The position numbers were made by a program, and so were the translations under genes. A stretch of DNA of 64,000 bases from assembly GCF_009687865.1 (NCBI RefSeq), contig NZ_BLAE01000012.1:2502-66501 (forward strand), in the 5' to 3' direction. Source of the stretch: Acrocarpospora macrocephala (lineage in GTDB: Bacteria > Actinomycetota > Actinomycetes > Streptosporangiales > Streptosporangiaceae). The notes under the pieces are model-generated. The model did no database searches, was not told the DNA's origin, and saw nothing but the letters and a program-made list of their open reading frames with translations. Below, one piece after another: positions 18,327 to 26,293 of this stretch (position 1 is its first letter; the number at the start of each line of letters is the position of its first letter).

Positions 18327-19789
18327 GTCGGCCGCCCCTCGATGAAGGTCTGGCAGATGGTCCAGGCGATCCGCGCGTAGGTGCGGATGGGCGGCACCAT
18401 GGTGTTCTCCAGCGTGCGCCACCGGATCGTCTCGCGCTCGGCCGCCGCGGACAGGGCGCCGCCCCGGGTGCCCCTGGGCTCGCCGAGGCATTCGGCGGGC
18501 GTCATCCCCTCGACCAGCGCACGCAAGGCCTCCGCGTCCGCCTGGTTGAGGTGGAACCGGCCGTCGTCGAGTTCGCGCAGCGCTCGCAGGAGCCGTACCC
18601 GCCCGAAGTCGGGGGAGTTCTCGATCCGGCGGGCCGCCTCGAAGACCCACATCTCGTCCACTCCCCCGTTCTCGTCTTCCCGTCGGGAAGCGGCGGTGAG
18701 CAGGCGATTCAGCGCGGACGAGGCACGGAGCAGATCGGACTGCGGGAGCAGGGCCGATTCCATCTCCCGGATGAGCTCGTCGATCCCGGACGCGGCGCGC
18801 AGCTCCTGGCGTACCGTGTGGGCGCTCGCCATGGCCCCGACGCGGTCCAGGCAGAGGTGGATGCCGTAGATGCCGAGCATGTCGAGCAGGCGATGCCGGG
18901 TGGTGCGGTCGAGCGGACCGCTCTCCCAGGTGAGGAATTCGTCGTGGTCGTACAGCGCGGCGAGGACGGCCTTCCGGTCCCCGAAGGCGGCCAGGGTGGC
19001 GAGGGCCCGGGCGTCCGACTCGGTGAAGTCGGCGCCGAGTGAGGTCTGGGCGAGCAGATCCAGCACGGGCACCACGCGGAGCAGCAGATCGCCCAGCTGC
19101 CGCCTGCACACGCTGGCCCGGAGCCGCGCCGACGGCCACGGATTCGTCTCCGGCCGGGACTCCAGGTTCTGGATCCCGGTGACCACGCCGATGGCGCCCA
19201 CCTCACCGACCAGACCGAAGGGGGCGGCCCGGCGTAACCACCGCAACGCCTCGCTGTCGATCTGGCCCTCGTAGTTGACGACGAACAGCAGGGCGTCGGC
19301 GTCGGCGCAGGCGTCCAGCGAGATCTTCCGGCCACCGTCTGGCCGGTCCAGTCCCGGCGTGTCGATGAGCATGCCATCGCAGGGGGTGGTCCCGGGGAAG
19401 CCGACGTCGACGTACTTGATCTTGGCGGTCGGCCACCCGAGGGACAGGGGCAACCCGCCGCGGGGCCCCGGCCTGATCTCATGGGAGGAGCCGTCCAGCA
19501 GCCGCACGGTCACCTGGTCGGTATGCGAAGGAAAGTAGCGGGTCACCACCCGCGCTCCCTCGGTCCCGTCCCCCGTCGCCAGCCGGGCGCGCAGCAGGGC
19601 GTTGACCAAGGTGGTCTTGCCGTCCTGCTGGCGCCCGCCCACCGCGATCCTGAGCCGGTGGCACGTGGTGAGCCGCGCGGCCACCTCCTGAGCCTCGGCG
19701 AACAGCGGCCCGCTGACCGCCCGCCTCGACAGGATCTCGTCGCAGAGCTGCACCACGAGGTCGCAGAGAGGGGTCCCGGTGGTCATCAC
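18323..19789 (-). CDS. Second dynamin/septin-like P-loop GTPase
   Basis: About 488 residues. G1 is GGRQQDGKTTL (residues 51-61) and G3 is DTPGLDRPDGG (about 140); the position expected for G4 (GVVTGIQNL) lacks a normal [NT]KxD, so base specificity is uncertain. The order P-loop, DTPG and long helical C-terminal half matches dynamin-like proteins, but I see no convincing membrane paddle. Paired dynamin-like genes are common in bacteria and often form hetero-oligomers; the partner here would be the gene at 14498-16261. Starts: GTG 19789 (GTGA overlap with the vWA gene) or ATG 19786. Confidence 0.8.
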   Translation of the reverse strand: MMTTGTPLCDLVVQLCDEILSRRAVSGPLFAEAQEVAARLTTCHRLRIAVGGRQQDGKTTLVNALLRARLATGDGTEGARVVTRYFPSHTDQVTVRLLDGSSHEIRPGPRGGLPLSLGWPTAKIKYVDVGFPGTTPCDGMLIDTPGLDRPDGGRKISLDACADADALLFVVNYEGQIDSEALRWLRRAAPFGLVGEVGAIGVVTGIQNLESRPETNPWPSARLRASVCRRQLGDLLLRVVPVLDLLAQTSLGADFTESDARALATLAAFGDRKAVLAALYDHDEFLTWESGPLDRTTRHRLLDMLGIYGIHLCLDRVGAMASAHTVRQELRAASGIDELIREMESALLPQSDLLRASSALNRLLTAASRREDENGGVDEMWVFEAARRIENSPDFGRVRLLRALRELDDGRFHLNQADAEALRALVEGMTPAECLGEPRGTRGGALSAAAERETIRWRTLENTMVPPIRTYARIAWTICQTFIEGRPT

Positions 19790-21372
19790 GACTCGCTCTC
19801 GACGGGCGCGTCACAGCTGGTGACGTCCGTGTCGTGGTAGTGGTCGTGGTGGATGAAGTCGACGCCGTGGATCAGGAAATGATCGTTGTAGGGGACCCTC
19901 TGCGGCGTCGCGGGGGATCCGTCGGCGGAGTAGCTGACGATCAGTCCCCGCTGGGAGCGGCGCAGGCCCGGTGTCCTGGAGACTTTGGCCTGGGCTTTCT
20001 CTGTTGTCGCGGTGGCGGTGCGGCCGAGTTCCTGGCGGGTCGGCCGGTCGAAGTGGATGTCCAGGTCCCGGTGCCGGGCCAGCTCGTACGGGCCCAGCCG
20101 TTCTTGCCGGATCCCGTCGTCGCCACCGTAGGCGACCAGCAGGCACAGATATCCCGACATTCTCCGCTGGTTCCGGAACCACCGGACGAACAGCATCGCT
20201 GCCACGATCAGCAGGACCGCGCCCGCGACGACGAGCCACCTCGGCCAGGTGCCGGGGACATGGATCCCACCGTCCCGGAACAGGGGGAACTCTCCCGTTT
20301 CCGCGAGCGGGACGGGACCGTTGAACTTCAACTTGTCGAGTCCGGGCCGCCAAGAAGTCGTGACGTCGGCGACCACCTTCACTCTCAGGGGCAGCGGAGC
20401 GTCGTGGTCGAGGAATCTCCGGCCCGGCGTTCGCCAGCTGACGTCCACCATGATGCTGACCGAGCGTTTCGACGGCGCCAGTGCCCATGGTCCGCGATCG
20501 ACCGGTGTCACCGTGACACCCCGGGTGGCCGACCGGATCGTGGAAATCTCGACGGGGGTCCAGACCGCCGGTGACACGAATTCGACGGTGGCCCTCGCGG
20601 TTCCCCTCATCGCGTCGATGGTGCCGGGCCCGATGACCTTGCCGATCAGGGTCAGCTCCCGGTCGGGCCAGAGCAGGCGGGTGGCCTCCTGCCGCAGCCT
20701 CTCTTCCTTGGCCGCCCGGAGATCGGTGGCCCTGCCGTCCGGATCGTGGATCACGTTCATCGGGAACACCCAGTCCACGGCGTTGCCCCGCTCCCGGTCG
20801 AGCCGGATGCCCTTGGTGATCGGGACGATATAGAGGCTCATCCCCGGCAGCAGCTTCTGCAACCGGTCGGCCCGCCGCTTCAGCTCCTTCCAGCTCTCCG
20901 TCCGCTTGTTCGGGTAGTGGCTGCCGGGGGGCGGTTCGTGAATCCGGTCGGACAGCACCATGATCGAGGCGTCTTGAACGGTGCCGGCCGCCTGGCCCAG
21001 CTCCAGCTCGCTGATCGCGAACTCCAGCGCGACCCCGAGATCGGTGTGCTGGCCGGTCGCCTTGGGGAGATCGTCGAGGTCCGCCTCGCTATTGATGGGG
21101 ATGCCCGTCTGCACCCGCTCCGCGAACGGGATCAATCTGATCTTGTCTCGGGGGTTCTCGCGCAGCAGGTCTCTCAACTGCTGCCGGATGTAGGGGAACC
21201 GGTCATTGACGCTGCCGGAGATGTCCACCAGGACGAGGTAGGTGGTGACACGATCGTCCAGCTTGAGCGCGTGGTAGATCGGCGACAGGTCGTCGTCGGC
21301 CGCGGCGCTGCCCTGGAGCGTGACGAGCAGGGTGATCAGGCAACCCAGCACGCTGGTGACGGTCCGTCTCAC
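19786..21372 (-). CDS. Secreted/membrane-anchored vWA-domain protein, second copy
   Basis: About 528 residues. A signal peptide (TVTSVLGCLITLLVTLQGSA) precedes a vWA domain with MIDAS DISGS (D50, S52, S54). A mixed beta region follows, then one membrane helix at about 378-400 (WLVVAGAVLLIVAAMLFVRW) and a C-terminal cytoplasmic tail that ends in a His/Asp-rich stretch (HGVDFIHHDHYHDTDV), a possible metal-binding patch. The architecture (signal, vWA, sandwich, one helix, tail) repeats that of the vWA protein encoded at 12138-14372, although sequence identity looks low. GTG start at 21372 shares a GTGA overlap with the upstream GTPase-like gene. Confidence 0.83.
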   Translation of the reverse strand: MRRTVTSVLGCLITLLVTLQGSAAADDDLSPIYHALKLDDRVTTYLVLVDISGSVNDRFPYIRQQLRDLLRENPRDKIRLIPFAERVQTGIPINSEADLDDLPKATGQHTDLGVALEFAISELELGQAAGTVQDASIMVLSDRIHEPPPGSHYPNKRTESWKELKRRADRLQKLLPGMSLYIVPITKGIRLDRERGNAVDWVFPMNVIHDPDGRATDLRAAKEERLRQEATRLLWPDRELTLIGKVIGPGTIDAMRGTARATVEFVSPAVWTPVEISTIRSATRGVTVTPVDRGPWALAPSKRSVSIMVDVSWRTPGRRFLDHDAPLPLRVKVVADVTTSWRPGLDKLKFNGPVPLAETGEFPLFRDGGIHVPGTWPRWLVVAGAVLLIVAAMLFVRWFRNQRRMSGYLCLLVAYGGDDGIRQERLGPYELARHRDLDIHFDRPTRQELGRTATATTEKAQAKVSRTPGLRRSQRGLIVSYSADGSPATPQRVPYNDHFLIHGVDFIHHDHYHDTDVTSCDAPVESES

Positions 21373-22298
21373 GAGAGCCGCCCCGACAACTCGGCGAGCC
21401 TGATGATCGGTTCGAGCACGTTGATCGGGTTGACCGAGCTCAGGATCCTGGACCCTTGAACGTTGACGAACTCCTTGAGGTCGAAGCCCTTCGGGCTCCG
21501 CCGGAAGCCGACCGAGGAGGTCACGAAGTACGCGGTCAGATCGGGGTCGAACATCCTCTCGATCTGGTGGTGCAGGCGCTCGGCGCTGTCGTTCCCCGGA
21601 CGCGCGGAATGGTCCGCGAAATACGCGCACGCCCACGCGAAGTAGCCTTTCGCGTCCGCGCTCTCCACCGTCGGAAACTTCGGTGCCGTGGTCCGCTGGG
21701 TGCCGTAGTTCCCGCTCAGCGAGGGCGGGAACACCTGGGCGTCGTCGTATTTGCTCACGCAGACGGCGAGGGCCCTCTTCCGGAGCTCGCTCATCGTCAT
21801 GTCCGTCGAGCTGTCCACGATCCTGGCCGGAAGGTGACTGAAATAGTCGGAGTTGTCCCCGAGCCATCGTTCCCGGAGCGGGTCGATCAGCAGGAGGTAT
21901 CCGTCGCACCTCGCCAGTTCCTCGGCTACGGCCTTGCCCTCCGGAGACCTCCTGGAGAACGCCTGCCCAGGTCGATTGAGGATCTCCACCACGAACGTCC
22001 GGGACGGCTCGCCCTTCTTCTCCCAGGAGAAGCCGAACCGCAGCCAGAGCTTTTCCGAGTTCTCCACCTCGGTCCGGCTGGGAAAGCTCTGGAGGGCCAG
22101 GATCTCCTTGGCGGATTCGTCGAACGCGAGCGCGTCGCGTTCGGGGTTGACCACCCAGCCCTTGGGGGCTCCACGGGACACGAACGCGGTCGTCAGGGCG
22201 CTGAGAAACGTGAGCTTCCCACTGTTCGGCGCGCCGATCAGGCCGATCTTGAGGGCCGGATTCTGCGCTGCGCCGCCGATCTTGCGGTCAGGACTCAT
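21369..22298 (-). CDS. Small GTPase-like protein with altered P-loop
   Basis: About 309 residues. The N-terminal KIGLIGAPNSGKLTFLSAL (residues 17-35) is a Walker A region, but the Ser/Thr that should follow GK is Leu (G27 K28 L29 T30). The G3 position reads EILNRPGQ, where the usual Asp is Asn; G4 appears as SKYD in AVCVSKYDDA. The domain also resembles the GTPase encoded at 4416-5486, so the operon may carry one active and one weakened GTPase of the same clade. ATG start at 22298 has an ATGA overlap with the preceding gene. Binding of GTP without hydrolysis, or a regulatory role, is possible; this is inference from the substitutions. Confidence 0.77.
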   Translation of the reverse strand: MSPDRKIGGAAQNPALKIGLIGAPNSGKLTFLSALTTAFVSRGAPKGWVVNPERDALAFDESAKEILALQSFPSRTEVENSEKLWLRFGFSWEKKGEPSRTFVVEILNRPGQAFSRRSPEGKAVAEELARCDGYLLLIDPLRERWLGDNSDYFSHLPARIVDSSTDMTMSELRKRALAVCVSKYDDAQVFPPSLSGNYGTQRTTAPKFPTVESADAKGYFAWACAYFADHSARPGNDSAERLHHQIERMFDPDLTAYFVTSSVGFRRSPKGFDLKEFVNVQGSRILSSVNPINVLEPIIRLAELSGRLS

Positions 22299-24220
22299 CT
22301 GGTTCTCCGCTTGGACACGCCGTTGGCCCCGGGCTCGGTCGGGCTGTAGACGGCGAAGGGGAACGGCGCGTCCAGGTGGATGCCCAGCGCGGTGAGCAGC
22401 TTGTTTGAAATATCCGAATCGGGTGCGGAAAAGACCCCGCCTGAGCCGATCTGTTGCCAGATATGGTCGTCGTGCCTGCGCTGGAACTTCTCCTGGAACT
22501 CGTGCAGCGGGAGCTCCCGGGGGAAGGTCACGGCCAGGCAGGTGACACTGTCGGCCTTGATCTTGGCCAGCTCGTCTCGCCAGTTCAGGTTGTCCGGACA
22601 CCGGTCCGCGTATGCCGCGTGTTCGCTCAGCTGGTCCGTGACACAGGGGACCCGGCTGCCCACGGTCACCAGGAATCGTTTGGTCGGCGCCTCCCACGTG
22701 GTGTTCTCCGCCACGTATCGGAAGGCGTGCTCAAGTCCCGTGGAGACCGGGTCTTTCGTCGGCCCCGACCAGCTCGCCCCACGCGCCGCGGGACGGCCGA
22801 ACAGGTTGGCGTCCACGAGTTCCGGCTGGGTGCCGTGCTGCCCGTAGCCGACCACCTGCAGCCGCAGGCGTTTCTCCTCGCCGATGAGCGTCATCCGGGC
22901 CGCCTGCATCAGCTTGCCGACCAGGTCCCAGCGGGCCTTGAACGCCTTCCAGTCCGCGGCGCTCAGTTCGATGAGGAACTTGACGTCGATCGAATCGGTG
23001 TGGTCCTGCCACGCCTGCCAGCGTTCCGTCAGCTCGGCCGCGTCGGGGACCTCATCAGGACCGCCCGATCCCCGCCCCGGTGCCGACGGGGTGAGGGACA
23101 CGTGTCCGGCGCCTTCGAGCTTCGCGGTGACACGGATCGGCACGTTGGGTTTGCTGGTGGTCAGGCTGATGCCGCCGACGGTGCAGGGTTCGGGTTCGAA
23201 GCCCTCCTCGAGCGGCTCGGGCCGGGTCATCACCGGGAGGTAGACGCCGCCCTTGGCTGCCCCCGGAATGGTCACCGTGACCGTCACCTCATCCTGCAGC
23301 CCGGCCACGGTGCCCTTCTCGAAAAGGGGTTCCTCCCGGCGGGTCAGTTCCGACGTCGTCAGGTTGATCTCGGCCAGCAGGAGGTAGTAGGAGGTCACCA
23401 GCGGGATGCGCGCCAGGATCTCGGCGATGACCTCCTGCTCGGACACGCCTTGGGGAGGGATCGTGAAGATGGTGGCGGCCAGATCCTTCTCCAGGAGGCC
23501 GGCGATCCGGTCGATCAGCGGCCAGCCCGACACGAAGTTGAGGACGACCACCTGAGTCCATCTCTCGCCATTCGGATCCCAGGGCACGGCGCCGCGGAGT
23601 GTCTTCGCCAGCGTCGGGCTGCCGATCCCGTTCACGAACAGGTGCTGTGGCCGCACCCCCACGCCCCCGGCCAGCTGGAACAGCCGGATCTGCGACGTGG
23701 CCGACAGGCCGGAGATCAGCGCCTGCCACGGGATCCGCGTGTCGTCGCCTGAGGGCTCCGGTCGGCCCGTACCAGGGTTCAGGACATATTCCTGGGCGGC
23801 CATGCCGTCCCGGGTGAGGCGCACGATGAACAGATGGTGCCGGAGCGTCGATGCGGTATCCGCGAACAAGGTGAAGGCCTCGGCCAGCGCGTCGCTCGCT
23901 CGGACGTACGCCCGCCAGTCCGTCTGTTGCACCCGGTCGGCCTCGGCGTTGGCGGCGTCCAGTTCCTTCTGCGCCTCGTGCGATTCGGTGCTGAGGGTGC
24001 CCCGGAGGAGACGGTTGAACGCCTTCAGATCCGCTGGGGTGGGCCAGCCGGACTTGCGCGCGGCCCGGATCGCGGCGCGCACGTCGCGGAGGTGCCTGGC
24101 GCGATCGAGCTGCTCCGAATCTGGATCGTTCCCATCAGCCACGATCCAGCCGCAGTCGGGGCATCGTGTCTCGTCCATCACCGGCCACGTCTCGTAGCAC
24201 ACCAAACACAGAGCGGACAT
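22295..24220 (-). CDS. Zinc-ribbon protein with possible degenerate vWA domain, first gene of the operon
   Basis: About 641 residues. Residues 1-30 form a zinc ribbon, CLVC-x11-CPDC (C5, C8, C20, C23). A helical region follows, and the middle is beta-rich. The C-terminal 220 residues show a Rossmann-like pattern (VKFLIELSAADWKAFKARWD, LRLQVVGYGQHG, FLVTVGSRVP) that resembles a vWA domain whose metal-binding DxSxS has become ELSAADW. I do not recognise a named family. ATG at 24220 is chosen because it places the CxxC ribbon at the N-terminus; in-frame sequence upstream adds nothing recognisable. Being first in the operon, it would be made earliest and may be the sensor or adaptor. Confidence 0.72.
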   Translation of the reverse strand: MSALCLVCYETWPVMDETRCPDCGWIVADGNDPDSEQLDRARHLRDVRAAIRAARKSGWPTPADLKAFNRLLRGTLSTESHEAQKELDAANAEADRVQQTDWRAYVRASDALAEAFTLFADTASTLRHHLFIVRLTRDGMAAQEYVLNPGTGRPEPSGDDTRIPWQALISGLSATSQIRLFQLAGGVGVRPQHLFVNGIGSPTLAKTLRGAVPWDPNGERWTQVVVLNFVSGWPLIDRIAGLLEKDLAATIFTIPPQGVSEQEVIAEILARIPLVTSYYLLLAEINLTTSELTRREEPLFEKGTVAGLQDEVTVTVTIPGAAKGGVYLPVMTRPEPLEEGFEPEPCTVGGISLTTSKPNVPIRVTAKLEGAGHVSLTPSAPGRGSGGPDEVPDAAELTERWQAWQDHTDSIDVKFLIELSAADWKAFKARWDLVGKLMQAARMTLIGEEKRLRLQVVGYGQHGTQPELVDANLFGRPAARGASWSGPTKDPVSTGLEHAFRYVAENTTWEAPTKRFLVTVGSRVPCVTDQLSEHAAYADRCPDNLNWRDELAKIKADSVTCLAVTFPRELPLHEFQEKFQRRHDDHIWQQIGSGGVFSAPDSDISNKLLTALGIHLDAPFPFAVYSPTEPGANGVSKRRTR

Positions 24221-24299
24221 GGCTCGACCAATCGTCCATGGGAGGGCGCAGTCGGCAAGGCCCCCGTGCCTTAGCTGACCCCACCGTAAGGAGGACAAT

Positions 24300-24328
24300 A
24301 GTATGAAGAATCAAACAAGTTTGGGCAA
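24300..24328 (-). promoter_or_regulatory. Candidate promoter of the 12-gene operon
   Basis: On the minus strand TTGCCC (24328-24323) and CATACT (24305-24300) are separated by 17 bp in a locally AT-rich stretch, about 80 nt before the first gene of the operon. This fits a weak vegetative sigma-factor promoter. The surrounding 24221-24504 region is the only sizable gap serving the operon on that side and also precedes the divergent LysR gene. Confidence 0.3.
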
Positions 24329-24504
24329 GATCTCGTTCTTGTGTGACAAAACCACTATTACGGTCATAGCCCAAACTAAGCTAACTTCGATCGGTGTAGT
24401 CAGCTTAAGTCTTCCTTTGACCCCGAGGGCCGTGGTCTTCGCGCCCGTCTGGCGGATACCCGCCGTACAGTGAGGGGGGCGCCGTGCGGGAAAGGGGTGG
24501 CGGC

Positions 24505-25431
24505 GTGGAGTTGCGCCAGCTCCGGTACTTCGTGACCTTGGCCGAAGAGTTGCATTTCGGCCGGGCGGCGGCCCGCGAGCACATCGTGCAGTCGGCGCTG
24601 AGCCAGCAGATCCAGCGGCTCGAACGCGAGCTCGGCGTGCGGCTGATGAACCGCACCACGCACTATGTCGAGCTCACCCCGGCCGGGGCCGCCTTTCTCA
24701 CCGAGGCGCGCCAGATCCTCGAACACGTGGCCCGAGCGACCCAGGCCGCGCGGACCGCCGCCTCGTCCCCGCCCGCGCTCCGGGTCGGCATCATCGACGC
24801 CGGGTTCGACTCCATGCCGCAGATCCTGCGCGAGGTCCAGAGTCGTCTGCCGGACCTGAAGATCCACCAGGTCGAGGCCAGCACTCCCGAGCAGTACCGG
24901 CAGCTGGCCGACAGGCGGCTGGACATCGGGATCGGCCGGGCCTCCCAGACTCCGCCCGAAGTCGCCTCGGAACTGATCCGCCTAGATCCGCTCGGCGTGC
25001 TGGTCCATGACAGCCATCCGTTCGCCGCCCTGGAGGGCGTGCCCGTGGCCTCGCTCGCCGACAAACCGCTCCTGCTCGGCGAGGACAGCCAGACGCCCGA
25101 GCTGAACCAGTTCGTCATCGAGCTGTGCCGAGCGGCTGGATTCACGCCCACCGTGTACGAGGGAACCGTCGAGAGCACGCGCGCCGCCACCGATCTCGTC
25201 CTGCAGAATCGCTGCCTGCTCTGCGTCCCCTCGTCGTTCCGCTCGTCCAGCCGGCCGGGCACCGTGTGGCGCCCGCTGATCCAGCCTGCCGCGCACTACC
25301 CGTGGTCGCTCCTGTGGCCCGCGGGAGAACCGTCGGCGCAGGTCGCCGCCGTCATCGAGAGCGCCAGGCGGCTCGCCCGCCAGCTCGGCTGGCTGGAATC
25401 CCCAGACCCGGCGAAAGGACATCCTCAGTAA
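24505..25431 (+). CDS. LysR-family transcriptional regulator
   Basis: About 308 residues. The N-terminal winged helix is typical of LysR regulators: ELRQLRYFVTLAEELHFGRA, then SALSQQIQRLERELGVRL and the NRTTHYVELTPAGAAFL wing. Residues about 90-300 form the two-lobed periplasmic-binding-like effector domain. The GTG at 24505 is chosen because AAAGGGG lies about 8 nt upstream and the domain starts directly; a GTG at 24484 would add seven residues. Read divergently from the 12-gene operon and convergent with the alpha/beta hydrolase, overlapping its end by 7 bp. Its targets are unknown; either flanking divergent promoter is a candidate. Confidence 0.88.
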   Translation: MELRQLRYFVTLAEELHFGRAAAREHIVQSALSQQIQRLERELGVRLMNRTTHYVELTPAGAAFLTEARQILEHVARATQAARTAASSPPALRVGIIDAGFDSMPQILREVQSRLPDLKIHQVEASTPEQYRQLADRRLDIGIGRASQTPPEVASELIRLDPLGVLVHDSHPFAALEGVPVASLADKPLLLGEDSQTPELNQFVIELCRAAGFTPTVYEGTVESTRAATDLVLQNRCLLCVPSSFRSSSRPGTVWRPLIQPAAHYPWSLLWPAGEPSAQVAAVIESARRLARQLGWLESPDPAKGHPQ

Positions 25432-26261
25432 GTCTTGCGGGCGCGCAACGTGGTCTGACGCGTGGCCCATTCGACGGCGTGGTCGGCGACTCTCTCCCAC
25501 TGTGGGGCGCCGAGGGTGAAGTGCGGCCGACGGGCGAACTCGTGGTAGTCGGTCACCGCACGGGAATTGCGGTAACGCCGGTAGGTCGCGCGGACCAGCG
25601 AGGCGGGCACGGTGTGGTCGGCGCCACCGGCGATCAGCAGCAGCGGGGCGCGGGTGTGGTTCCGCACGTTGACGGTCGTGGCGGGGCGCCGCCGCACATT
25701 GGCGGTCGCGGCCTGGAACAGCGGGCGGCCGGGGGCGGGCACGTGGTAGCGCTGGTAGATCACCTCTGACTCCTGTTCCGTCAGCGTGTTGGTGAACCCG
25801 TAGTGGAACTGCTTGGGGGAGAGCGCCACGGTCCTGCCGCGGTTGACCGGATTGCCCAGGACCGGAAATGCCGAGCGCAGGCTGCTGAGCGGCAGCCGGA
25901 GCACACCCTTGATCGGGGCAGGGTGGATCGCGACTCCGGCCACGCCAAGGCCGCGGTCCAGCAGGATCTGGGTGATCAGTCCGCCGAAGGAGTGGCCGAT
26001 GATGATGGGAGGGTGGGGTAGCTCGCGAATGATCGCCTCGTAGTGGTCGGCGAGTTCGGTGACGCCCAGGCCGTTCATCACCTCCGGGTTCTTGCGCAGG
26101 GCTTCGACCTCGATCTGCATGCCCGGCCACGCCGGCGCGAGGACATGATGGCCGCGCTGGGTGTAACGCTCGATCCAGTGTTCCCAGGCGCGAGGCGTCA
26201 GCCACAGTCCGTGGATGAGAACGATCGCGGGCCTGGTCTCAGGGCTTTCCGGTCTGCTCAT
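25425..26261 (-). CDS. Alpha/beta-fold hydrolase
   Basis: About 278 residues. Oxyanion region IVLIHGLWLTPRAWEHW, nucleophile elbow GHSFGG (Ser within IIIGHSFGGLITQIL), catalytic acid candidate in LLIAGGADHTVP and catalytic His in FARRPHFTLG make a complete triad. This resembles the non-heme peroxidase/carboxylesterase part of the superfamily; the substrate is not predictable. ATG at 26261 is supported by AGGAGA about 7 nt upstream. It follows the desaturase gene by 32 bp on the same strand, so the two are probably cotranscribed. Confidence 0.87.
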   Translation of the reverse strand: MSRPESPETRPAIVLIHGLWLTPRAWEHWIERYTQRGHHVLAPAWPGMQIEVEALRKNPEVMNGLGVTELADHYEAIIRELPHPPIIIGHSFGGLITQILLDRGLGVAGVAIHPAPIKGVLRLPLSSLRSAFPVLGNPVNRGRTVALSPKQFHYGFTNTLTEQESEVIYQRYHVPAPGRPLFQAATANVRRRPATTVNVRNHTRAPLLLIAGGADHTVPASLVRATYRRYRNSRAVTDYHEFARRPHFTLGAPQWERVADHAVEWATRQTTLRARKTY

Positions 26262-26293
26262 GACGTCTCTCCTGAAGGCGGGGGTGCTGGCGG

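Noticed and set aside
18327-19139. Longer N-terminus for the Hsp70/propeller protein
   Set aside because: The extra part overlaps the dynamin-like gene in another frame and is low-complexity; the Hsp70 fold begins right after the ATG at 18326.
2479-24220. Operon as a gas-vesicle, conjugation or type VI/VII secretion locus
   Set aside because: No Gvp, VirB/TraA, Tss, FtsK/EccC or ESX-type proteins are present; the domain set does not fit.
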